Source: an uncultured Fluviicola sp. (lineage in GTDB: Bacteria > Bacteroidota > Bacteroidia > Flavobacteriales_D > Crocinitomicaceae). Taken from it: 64,000 nucleotides of DNA. This document shows positions 8,393-16,356 of this stretch, in pieces. The number at the start of each line of letters is the position of its first letter. Position 1 is the first letter of the stretch. A program made the position numbers and the translations under genes. Location: contig CAJVYC010000008.1 in NCBI GenBank assembly GCA_913009205.1, positions 1-64,000 on the forward strand. Reading direction: 5' to 3'. The notes under the pieces are model-generated. The model made no database searches. It was not told the DNA's origin and was given only the letters and a program-made list of their open reading frames with translations.

Positions 8393-10696
8393 ATGAAGGA
8401 ACTTCTTTTTGCCGTATTCATTCTTTCTTCCAGTCTAATAGTCGCTCAATCAGGTGTTATTGCAGGACATGTGAGCAGCCAGAACGCTGACCAAGAATTT
8501 GTAAAAATCAAATTGAGCAATGGGTATGGTGCTGTTAGCGATAGTGTTGGAAACTATGCGATCACAAAATTACCTTTCGGAGAATTCATATTGACCGTTT
8601 ATTCTTCTGAATTTCTAGCTGTAGAAAAAACGATTGTCCTAGATTCATTAAATCCTTTTCTATTCATCAACTTCGAGTTGGAACCGATCTCTCTATTCAT
8701 TGATCAAGTTGTTGTAACTGGAACGAGAACAAACAAACGACAAACAGATTCACCCGTAATCGTTGACATCATAGACACGAAAACATTGGAAGCCGTTCAG
8801 GCCTGTAACCTATCGGAAGGCTTAAAGTTTCAGCCCGGCTTACGCGTTGAAACAGATTGCCAAACATGCAACTACACGCAACTTCGAATGAACGGATTGG
8901 CAGGTGGGTATTCTCAGATACTCATAAATGGACGGCCTGTTTTTAGCCCGCTAACTGGATTGTATGGCCTGGAGCAGATTCCTGCAAATATGATTGACAG
9001 AATTGAAGTTGTTCGAGGTGGAGGATCGGCGTTGTATGGATCATCTGCAATCGGCGGTACAGTTAACGTGATCACTAAAATTCCAAAGGAGAGCGCCTTT
9101 AGTATCTCGAACAATTATCAGAACATCAACGGATTGGCTTCAGATAATATCATCAGCGGAAATGCGAATGTACTAACACACAAACGCAATGCAGGAGCGT
9201 CTTTCTTCGTCAACAACCGAAACCGAGAAGCATACGATCACAACCGAGATAATTTCTCTGAATTGCCCGCATTAAAAACTACTTCATTCGGAACCAATTT
9301 GTTTGTGCGCCCCAACGATCAACAAAAATTAGAAATTACCTTAAGTACGATAAACGAATACCGCTACGGAGGCGAAATGGTTAAAAAAGCGGCACATTTG
9401 GCGCAACAATCAGAAGAAAGAACGCACAACGTTATGGTGGGTGGAATTGATTATCAATACAATTTCAAAAATGAGAATTCATCCATTATCATTTATAGTG
9501 CGGGGCAAAGAACAACGCGTTTACATTACACTGGTATTTATCCCGACGACAGCTTGGAAATTATCGGTCATCTTACCGATCCCCCTTATGGAAACTCCTT
9601 GGTAACAACGATTCAAGGAGGAACGCAATTCAACCACCGTTTTGAAAAATTCATCAAAGGATCGAATGTTTTTACAGTCGGCGGTGAGTATTTAGAGGAC
9701 ATGGTTAAGGATGATATTGTAGCTTATAATTACAAAATCAATCAGTTAACCGCCAATCTTGGAATGTTCTTACAAAGCGACTGGGAGATCTCAAAATCTA
9801 TCAAATTGTTGCTCGGCGCAAGAGCGGACAAACACAACATGCTGGACAATTTAGTCGTAAGTCCACGGGCTTCGTTCATGTACAAACTAAAAGAATCAAC
9901 TCAGTTCAGAGCAACTTGGGGAACAGGGTTTAGAGCACCACAAGCATTCGATGCCGACCTTCACATTGCATTCGCAGGAGGAGGAGTTTCCAGAATCACC
10001 TTGGCCGATGACCTTGTCGAAGAACGATCACAAAGCTTCGGTGCTTCGGTTAACTACGATAAAAAGACAATGAAATACATCGCTGGATTCACGGTTGAGG
10101 GATTCTATACCTATTTGAAAAATGCATTTTACCAACATCCTTTGGGCGAAGATGCTTTTGGTGAATTGTATGAAAAGCGAAATGGTGCTGGGGCAACGGT
10201 AACAGGAGTATCTCTTCAGTTAAGAGCTAATTTCAACAAGAAAGTAGAGTTCGACGGCGGGATCACTTTCCAAAGTAGTTTATTCGATGCACCTATCGAA
10301 TATTCAGATGTTTTACCCGCAACAAATGCCTTTTTAAGAACACCTAATGTATATGGATACGGAACCTTGTTCTATACACCAAACAAGAAGTTTAGCGCTT
10401 CAATGAATACCGTTTATACGGGACCAATGAAAGTGTTGCACCTCGCTGGAGCACCCGAACAATTGGTGGATGAAATCATCACATCAAAATCATTTATTGA
10501 TTTGAGTTTAAAAGTAGGCTACACCTTTTTATTTAAAAAATTAGAATCTGGACTTGAACTCTTTGGGGGTATAAAGAACATCTTTAACTCCTATCAAGAG
10601 TCCTTCGATATTGGGAAAAACAGAGATAGTAATTTTGTTTACGGACCGTCTCTGCCTAGAACATTTTATATTGGTATGAAGGTGTTTTCGCTTTAA
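8393..10696 (+). CDS. TonB-dependent outer-membrane receptor, probably metal-linked
   Basis: 767 aa: signal peptide (about 1-18), carboxypeptidase-regulatory-like domain (20-100), plug domain (about 110-230) with DRIEVVRGGGSALYGSSAIG, and a C-terminal beta-barrel ending in an aromatic-rich strand (GMKVFSL). The plug holds a CxxC (ETDCQTCNYTQLRMNGL), seen in receptors linked to metal acquisition in Bacteroidota. It imports a substrate through the outer membrane using TonB energy. It is divergent from a DtxR/MntR-type repressor and downstream of an HMA protein, so a metal or metallophore is the likely cargo. A good operator candidate lies in its promoter. Confidence 0.88.
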   Translation: MKELLFAVFILSSSLIVAQSGVIAGHVSSQNADQEFVKIKLSNGYGAVSDSVGNYAITKLPFGEFILTVYSSEFLAVEKTIVLDSLNPFLFINFELEPISLFIDQVVVTGTRTNKRQTDSPVIVDIIDTKTLEAVQACNLSEGLKFQPGLRVETDCQTCNYTQLRMNGLAGGYSQILINGRPVFSPLTGLYGLEQIPANMIDRIEVVRGGGSALYGSSAIGGTVNVITKIPKESAFSISNNYQNINGLASDNIISGNANVLTHKRNAGASFFVNNRNREAYDHNRDNFSELPALKTTSFGTNLFVRPNDQQKLEITLSTINEYRYGGEMVKKAAHLAQQSEERTHNVMVGGIDYQYNFKNENSSIIIYSAGQRTTRLHYTGIYPDDSLEIIGHLTDPPYGNSLVTTIQGGTQFNHRFEKFIKGSNVFTVGGEYLEDMVKDDIVAYNYKINQLTANLGMFLQSDWEISKSIKLLLGARADKHNMLDNLVVSPRASFMYKLKESTQFRATWGTGFRAPQAFDADLHIAFAGGGVSRITLADDLVEERSQSFGASVNYDKKTMKYIAGFTVEGFYTYLKNAFYQHPLGEDAFGELYEKRNGAGATVTGVSLQLRANFNKKVEFDGGITFQSSLFDAPIEYSDVLPATNAFLRTPNVYGYGTLFYTPNKKFSASMNTVYTGPMKVLHLAGAPEQLVDEIITSKSFIDLSLKVGYTFLFKKLESGLELFGGIKNIFNSYQESFDIGKNRDSNFVYGPSLPRTFYIGMKVFSL

Positions 10697-10746
10697 TTAA
10701 AATAGCTTGCTGAAAATATAGATCACTCTGACCAAGGAGTTTTATC

Positions 10747-10834
10747 TAACCACCAAGACATAAGGGCACAATTTGAAGATCATGCTGTTTGACTAACATC
10801 CCTTATGGTATGCAGAGCTTTGTGCCCTGGTTAT
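10747..10834. repeat. imperfect palindromic intergenic repeat (MITE/REP-like)
   Basis: The left end AACCACCAAGACATAAGGGC and the right end TTTGTGCCCTGGTTA form an imperfect long inverted repeat (AACCA/TGGTT outside, GGGCACAA/TTGTGCCC inside). It resembles the small palindromes that Bacteroidota genomes carry between genes. It lies between convergent genes. Confidence 0.45.
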
Positions 10835-10855
10835 TCAGCCTTCTGCAAATAAATC

Positions 10856-10883
10856 AAGCGGGTCTGCCAAATAAAACCCGCTT
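10856..10883. terminator. bidirectional terminator-like hairpin
   Basis: Perfect 8-bp stem AAGCGGGT/ACCCGCTT with a 12-nt loop between the convergent TonB receptor and the HI0933-type flavoprotein. The T-tracts are weak on both sides. Confidence 0.5.
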
Positions 10884-10909
10884 AGGTTCTCCTTTTGTCT
10901 GATTGAAAA

Positions 10910-12115
10910 TCACAATAATTTTCCTGCAACGAAAGCGGTCGTCCAAGCAGCTTGGAAGTTATAGCCTCCCGTTATTCCGTCGATGTCCATTACTTCTCCT
11001 GCGAAATACAAATTCGGACATGTTTTGCTTTGCATTGTTTTAAAGTCAATACTCTCTAAACTCACTCCTCCACACGTAACAAACTCTTCCTTAAACGTTG
11101 TTTTTCCGCTGACCTCATAGATGTCATTGGTTAGAATGTTCACGATTTTATTGAGTGCCTTTTTTCCCGTCTGGCCCCAAGTTGATTGCTTTGAAAGACC
11201 GCAACGCTCAATAAGGTAATGCCACAAACGTTCGCGCAACATATACGGCCTGAAATTGGACAAAATCTTATTGGGATGGTCCGCGGCAATTGCTTTCAGT
11301 CCTGATAAAACCAAATCAGTATTCTGAACATTGATCCAATTGACTTGCGTTTTGAATTCGTAATTCATCTCGCCTAAAATGCGCGCACCAAATGCTGAAA
11401 GCTTCAAAATTGCAGGCCCACTCATACCCCAATGTGTGATTAACAACGGACCATCAGATTTCAATTTCGTTCCCTGAATTGTAACAGAAGGGTTTTCAAT
11501 CACTATTCCCATTAATTCGCGAATCGATTCGTTGGGCATGTTGAAGGTAAACAAGGATGGCACTGGCTCTTCAATTTGATGTCCAAGCTTTTCTAGCCAA
11601 TCCAAACCCGACCGTTTTGGAGAACCTCCTGTTGTGACAATCACCTTGTCAAAAACGAGCGTTTGCTCAGAAAATGCAAGTTCGATTTGTTCTCCTAAAG
11701 ATTCAATTCGTTTGACGCCTTTGCTCATCTCTAAATTGATCTCAAGCCGTTTTATTTCATTTAGAAAGCAGTCGATAATACTTTGTGAATCTTGTGAAAC
11801 AGGAAATACACAGTTGTCATCTTGCGTCACCAAAGCCACTCCGCGCGATTCGAACCATTCCATTGTGTGCTTCGTGTTAAAAGTTCCAAAAGCCTTACGC
11901 AGTTTTCGGTTTCCCCTTGGATACGCCTCTGAAAGCTCCTTGATGTCTGTGCATCCATTGGTAACATTGCACCTTCCACCACCAGAAATTTTGACCTTCG
12001 CAAGCACCTTCTTTGATTTCTCAAAGATCGTTACAGTAGACTGAGGATGGTTTTCCTTTGCATGAATTGCAGCAAAAAATCCTGCTGCTCCGCCTCCAAT
12101 GATTGCAATTTGCAT
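10910..12115 (-). CDS. HI0933/BaiN-family FAD/NAD(P)-dependent flavoprotein
   Basis: 401 aa. It carries the N-terminal FAD motif IAIIGGGAAGFFAAIHAKE, then SGGGRCNVTNG (about 45-55), TTGGSPKRSG (about 165), and the C-terminal NLYFAGEVMDIDGITGGYN (about 368-386), which together define the HI0933 (YhiN) family. These soluble flavoproteins are related to bile-acid BaiN reductases, but the physiological substrate of most members is unknown. The gene stands alone, convergent with the TonB receptor. A -7 box TATCTTTG sits only about 5-12 bp upstream of the ATG, which suggests a leaderless or near-leaderless transcript. Confidence 0.85.
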   Translation of the reverse strand: MQIAIIGGGAAGFFAAIHAKENHPQSTVTIFEKSKKVLAKVKISGGGRCNVTNGCTDIKELSEAYPRGNRKLRKAFGTFNTKHTMEWFESRGVALVTQDDNCVFPVSQDSQSIIDCFLNEIKRLEINLEMSKGVKRIESLGEQIELAFSEQTLVFDKVIVTTGGSPKRSGLDWLEKLGHQIEEPVPSLFTFNMPNESIRELMGIVIENPSVTIQGTKLKSDGPLLITHWGMSGPAILKLSAFGARILGEMNYEFKTQVNWINVQNTDLVLSGLKAIAADHPNKILSNFRPYMLRERLWHYLIERCGLSKQSTWGQTGKKALNKIVNILTNDIYEVSGKTTFKEEFVTCGGVSLESIDFKTMQSKTCPNLYFAGEVMDIDGITGGYNFQAAWTTAFVAGKLL

Positions 12116-12525
12116 GTGGCAAAGATAGGGATTGTTCCCTTAAAAATAATTTTATTATTACTCCCTATTAAACATCTAATCGGAAGTTTTTTTAACCAAC
12201 AAGAAACTGGAGTTGCTAAATTTAAATGGACAATTTAGCTAAGGCAAATATTCCTGCTGAAGTTCGAAAAGGTGAGTTCAGCCTGGTTCCAGAATATGGA
12301 GGTGCCGCTGTTAATAGTAACTATGAAGTTCTTGTTCGTCTTGGCAGTCTTTTATCCGCTGAATTATTTTCTTTAGTCTGAAAATTGTTAAATCCTTCTT
12401 AATACTCCATTTCTGGCACGTGTATTGTCTTTCAATACTTTAATTATAGGAACTACAAAGTCACTCTTTTTGAAAGAACGGTGATACTTAGAGAAAATTA
12501 ATAAATTTACAGAAAATCAATTACT
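12116..12525. other. intergenic region with a 51-codon + strand frame
   Basis: Only a short + strand frame (12226-12381, 51 aa, starting MDNLAKANIPAEVRKGEFSL) stands out. It has protein-like composition but no recognisable family and may be the start of a truncated gene. No hairpin or repeat was noticed in the remainder. Confidence 0.3.
12120..12127 (-). promoter_or_regulatory. -7 promoter element of the HI0933-type gene
   Basis: TATCTTTG on the minus strand matches TAnnTTTG and lies 4 bp from the start codon at 12115, implying a very short leader. No clear -33 TTG was found. Confidence 0.45.
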
Positions 12526-13752
12526 ATGAAAAATATTCTACTCACGGCAACATTGCTTTTGGGCGTCAATTTTGCACATTCGCAGAATATAAATGACAAC
12601 AAAATCAACTTCAAGTATATCCAATTGCCATTAATTAAAATTGACGATCAGTTTACGAACTATCAAATCCTCGTAGAGCATGATTACAATCAAGCGAACA
12701 CAGACAGTTTGGCCTTGTTTCAAGCACGTAAAGATTTGGCAATCAATGATTTTGAAAGTAAAATAGTTTTATATCAATCCTCTAGAGATTCTTTAGATAA
12801 GATCTATTTGGGAAAATTGGCGACTTGGGAAAAGAACGTTAATGCGGGGCTTTTAAAGCCTGATGGATCCGCAATAGATAAGCCATTTCCACCCAATTAT
12901 CCAACACAGCCTGCATATCCAAACGTAGAAGCTCCTCATTTACACACTGCATTTACGGATGAAAGTGTGAAGCAAAAGATTGCGCTTTCTGGTTTCGAAG
13001 ATGGATTGGGAGGAATTCAAATAACAATTAAGTTATTGCCGATCCAAAACATCAGCATTGTTAAAACTAAAAAAGGAACAGGAGCCACTACTAAATACTT
13101 ATACAGCGCACGATATGCTATGCCTGTTGCAGTTAAGCTTGCAAGTCCGACACAAGGAATTTTGCTAGAAACGACACTATTTACAAGCGCCAAGGCCTAT
13201 AAAATGTCAGATCAAAAAAGTCAGTACGACCATCAAATTTATATGTTAGATCACAAAGATGAGTTTTACAATAAACTTGAATTGTATGCTAGAAATGCTG
13301 CTCTTTTAGAAACAAACAACTATTTAAACAACCGATTCGGGTATATTAATAAGAGTCGTGCAACTGAAATTTATTCGGTGAAGAGTTTCAAAAACTACGA
13401 TTACACGGATGTAACACAGGCGTATTCTTTGGCTGTTCAAGCGTTACAGGTTGTTGGTGTAGAAAGAGATCGCGATGTTGCAATGAATCGGTTAGACGGA
13501 GCTATCGATGCAATCAAAATGATTTTGGAGGAAAGCAATTTTTCAGATAAAAAGGCGAGAATTAACACAAAGGTTACTGCAATGCTTCAATGTAATTTAG
13601 CAGAACTCCTTATTTGGCAAGGAGAATACGACAAAGCAGATGCAACAATTAACATAGCTCTAAATAGTAGAGAAGGTAAAGCCAAAAGACATTGTAAAGG
13701 TGTTACTGGTTTTTATGCGGACCAGCGCAAACGCTGGAACGTACATTATTAG
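12526..13752 (+). CDS. secreted protein of unknown function
   Basis: 408 aa with a clear signal peptide (MKNILLTATLLLGVNFAHSQ). The middle is polar, with a proline-rich stretch (PFPPNYPTQPAYP, about 125-137). The C-terminal third (about 290-385) is helical and looks TPR-like (AVQALQVVGVERDRDVAMNR, then LLIWQGEYDKADATINIAL). There is no lipobox and no T9SS sorting domain, so it is likely periplasmic. I do not recognise the family. It is monocistronic, with a terminator 25 bp downstream. Confidence 0.72.
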   Translation: MKNILLTATLLLGVNFAHSQNINDNKINFKYIQLPLIKIDDQFTNYQILVEHDYNQANTDSLALFQARKDLAINDFESKIVLYQSSRDSLDKIYLGKLATWEKNVNAGLLKPDGSAIDKPFPPNYPTQPAYPNVEAPHLHTAFTDESVKQKIALSGFEDGLGGIQITIKLLPIQNISIVKTKKGTGATTKYLYSARYAMPVAVKLASPTQGILLETTLFTSAKAYKMSDQKSQYDHQIYMLDHKDEFYNKLELYARNAALLETNNYLNNRFGYINKSRATEIYSVKSFKNYDYTDVTQAYSLAVQALQVVGVERDRDVAMNRLDGAIDAIKMILEESNFSDKKARINTKVTAMLQCNLAELLIWQGEYDKADATINIALNSREGKAKRHCKGVTGFYADQRKRWNVHY

Positions 13753-13775
13753 ACTACAACTACGCCCAAATATAA

Positions 13776-13812
13776 AAAAGCCGCGTCTCGTTAAATGGGA
13801 CGGGGTTTTTTA
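13776..13812 (+). terminator. intrinsic terminator
   Basis: The stem CCGCGTCTC/GGGACGGGG (one mismatch, one wobble) is followed by TTTTTT, 24 bp after the stop of the preceding secreted protein. Confidence 0.65.
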
Positions 13813-13930
13813 TGCTCTTGTTATGGAAAGGAAAGGGGGCTAAACTTGTGTCAAATCAAGTTAAGCGGAAACAAATAGTTTGTAAAGAGTTTCTTTTGTC
13901 TTAATTTGGACACAATTAATTACCCCCCTT

Positions 13931-15742
13931 ATGAATTTTAAATACCTCCCCGGTCAATCAAACTTTCTCAAAATCACCTTTGGTTTAGTCATCTCCTTCG
14001 GACTTGTCTCAGCTGGATATTCCGCTAAAAAGATGTTGCGTGGAGAAATAATTACATATGTACCTTCTCCGCCAAGATCAAATGGAGCCGCGGCAATGGG
14101 CTTAGGCGATCGGACTGGAAGTCCAATTGGAGGAGCCGGTTCTTCTTGCGCAAATTGTCACAGTGGAGGTTCTTTTAGTCCATCGATTTCAATCGATGTT
14201 AAAGATGGTGCTTCAAACTCCGTTACTAGTTATATTCCTGGAACCACATACACGATAGAATATATGGTTTTAGCTGGTTCAGGTTCTCCATCGGGATATG
14301 GAATGCAGGGAGTCGCGCTTAACTCATCAAATGGCGCAGCTGGAACACTTTTTTCACCAGGCACACCGAATACACAAATCACGGCTTTTGGCGGTGTGCA
14401 ATACTTGGAACATGTCGGAACGTCTTTATCAGGTTTATTTCTAACATCATGGACGGCGCCAGCGGCGGGTACCGGATCCGTTTCAATCTTCGCACGAGGT
14501 TTAGCAGTAAATCAAAATGGTGGTACATCAGGAGATCAGGCGACCGCTTCGCAATTGTTCTCATTAACCGAAGCTGTGCCAACAACAATTAGTTTTCCTG
14601 GAACACCATTTTGTGCAAATGAACTGAATCAGTCCCCTACTCAAACAGGAGAAACAGGTGGTGCCTTTTCAGCTCCGGCAGGTTTAATTATTGACCCAGG
14701 TACAGGAGTTATAGATATTAGTAACTCAACAATTGGAACGTATCAAGTTGATTATGCATACTCTATGGGCACTACTTCTTTCAGTATTACAATCAATCCC
14801 ACTTACATCGAGACGGCTGTGGCAGCGATTTGTAGTAATGAGACATTGATCTTCGGTTCACAAACTTTGAATGCTTCAGATGTCGGCTTGAATACTGAGT
14901 TTTTTCAATCAATTGATGGTTGTGATTCCATCGTGAACTTAACCTTAACGGTAAATACTGCATCACTTATACAGGAATCAGCAACGATCTGCGACAACGA
15001 GACTTTATCTTGGGCATCGCAAACATTGGATGCTTCCAATGCTGGTTTAAATACTGCAGTATTAACTACAGTTAACGGTTGTGATTCGACTTTAGAAATG
15101 AATTTAACTGTGCTTCCTACGTATTCAGAAACAACAACGATTACGATTTGTGAAGGAGAAACCTTCGACTTTAACGGGCAAACTTTGGACTCTACAAATG
15201 CGGGATTGAACACTTCTACATTCCAATCTGCGAACGGCTGTGATTCATTGGTAAGCCTTACACTGAATATTGAAACAATAGACGCTCAAGTTACGGTGGC
15301 TAGCGGCCAAATAGCAGCAGATCAATCGGGAGGGGCCTACCAATGGTTGGATTGTGATAATGGAAACATTGAAATAGTTGGTGCAACAAGCCAATCATTT
15401 TCACCGCTCGCTTCAGGGAATTACGCTGTAGAAATAACAATTGGAAACTGCTCTAAAACATCCGCATGTGCTGAGGTGACAGTCTTTACTAGTTTACATG
15501 AAAATAACCTGAGCTTGATTTCAATATCACCAAATCCAGTAAAAGATGTGTTACATATTGAAAACTATAATGAATTGCTTCAAGTAATTTCTATTGAAAT
15601 TGTAGATGCCTTTGGAAAACGAGCACTAAAAGTAGCTTCGGCAGACGAAACAATTAATATTTCAAAATTACCCGCTGGAACTTATTTCTTAACGATAAAT
15701 CATGATGCAGGTCAAGAGGTAGTGAAATTTATCAAGATATAA
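13931..15742 (+). CDS. secreted CxxCH protein (choice-of-anchor V-like) with T9SS sorting domain
   Basis: 603 aa. An N-terminal hydrophobic export segment (about 14-30) is followed by a CANCHSGG motif at residues 73-80, a haem-c-type CxxCH site placed as in choice-of-anchor V proteins. A beta-rich region (90-215) comes next, then a PKD-like linker and three tandem repeats of about 50 aa (roughly 298-445), each running from IC-x-x-E-T to NGCDS or DGCDS and closing with an L-x-L-T/N strand. The C-terminal 75 residues (ISPNPVKDVLHIEN, then LPAGTYFLTI) form a type A T9SS sorting domain, so the protein should be exported to the cell surface. Function is unknown. Confidence 0.78.
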   Translation: MNFKYLPGQSNFLKITFGLVISFGLVSAGYSAKKMLRGEIITYVPSPPRSNGAAAMGLGDRTGSPIGGAGSSCANCHSGGSFSPSISIDVKDGASNSVTSYIPGTTYTIEYMVLAGSGSPSGYGMQGVALNSSNGAAGTLFSPGTPNTQITAFGGVQYLEHVGTSLSGLFLTSWTAPAAGTGSVSIFARGLAVNQNGGTSGDQATASQLFSLTEAVPTTISFPGTPFCANELNQSPTQTGETGGAFSAPAGLIIDPGTGVIDISNSTIGTYQVDYAYSMGTTSFSITINPTYIETAVAAICSNETLIFGSQTLNASDVGLNTEFFQSIDGCDSIVNLTLTVNTASLIQESATICDNETLSWASQTLDASNAGLNTAVLTTVNGCDSTLEMNLTVLPTYSETTTITICEGETFDFNGQTLDSTNAGLNTSTFQSANGCDSLVSLTLNIETIDAQVTVASGQIAADQSGGAYQWLDCDNGNIEIVGATSQSFSPLASGNYAVEITIGNCSKTSACAEVTVFTSLHENNLSLISISPNPVKDVLHIENYNELLQVISIEIVDAFGKRALKVASADETINISKLPAGTYFLTINHDAGQEVVKFIKI

Positions 15743-15758
15743 AGAAACCCTTTATTGA

Positions 15759-16298
15759 ATGAGCATTTCTCCAGTAAAAGAATATTACAATCAATATAGC
15801 GAAAGACTAGTTTTTAGGCCTTTGGAACTTGAAGATATCAATCGTTGGGAAGCCTTTTTTAATGATAACCCTTCTTTAGAATATTTAGGTGGAAAGATGC
15901 TTGAACACCTTTCTTCTTAGGAAAAATCAGAAAATTGGATTCAACGCCAAATTGATCGTCAAAAAAATGGAGTGTTTGATCAATTGGCCGCACTTGATAA
16001 AAAGACAGGTAAGTTAGTTGGAGTTGGAGGAATTATTTTTCGTGATCTTGAAGCAGGCGGTGAAAATGAAATTACATATTCGCTTTTACAAGAACATTGG
16101 GGAAAAGGGCTTGGAACAGAACTTGCCAATCACTTCCGTGATTATTTGAAAAACGTTTTTGGCCTTGACTCTGTAATTTCTATCATTCACGTTGAAAACG
16201 AAGCGTCGATCAATGTGGCTAAGAAAAACAGCATGGTTGTCGAAACGGAATTTGAGTTTATGGAAATGCCTGTTGCCGTTTATCGGGCTACTTTATAA
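15759..16298 (+). pseudogene. GNAT-family N-acetyltransferase gene broken by an in-frame TAG
   Basis: From the ATG at 15759 the frame reads as a GNAT (SERLVFRPLELEDINRWEAF), reaches a TAG at 15918-15920 (codon 54), then continues without a shift (EKSENWIQRQIDR, then TYSLLQEHWGKGLGTELANH, the acetyl-CoA loop region) to a normal stop at 16298. Length and order match a complete RimJ/RimL-type acetyltransferase. The ORF track shows only the downstream GTG-initiated part (15972-16298), which lacks the first strands of the fold. A single substitution would restore the gene; a recent nonsense mutation is the simplest reading. Confidence 0.8.
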
Positions 16299-16304
16299 AT
16301 CAAA

Positions 16305-16337
16305 AAACCCTCGGCCACCAAAAGCGACCGAGGGTTT
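16305..16337. terminator. bidirectional intrinsic terminator
   Basis: AACCCTCGG/CCGAGGGTT is a perfect 9-bp stem with a 13-nt loop and A/T tracts on both sides, between the convergent GNAT pseudogene and the TonB receptor gene. Confidence 0.8.
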
Positions 16338-16356
16338 CCTTATAATATCCTTGAAC

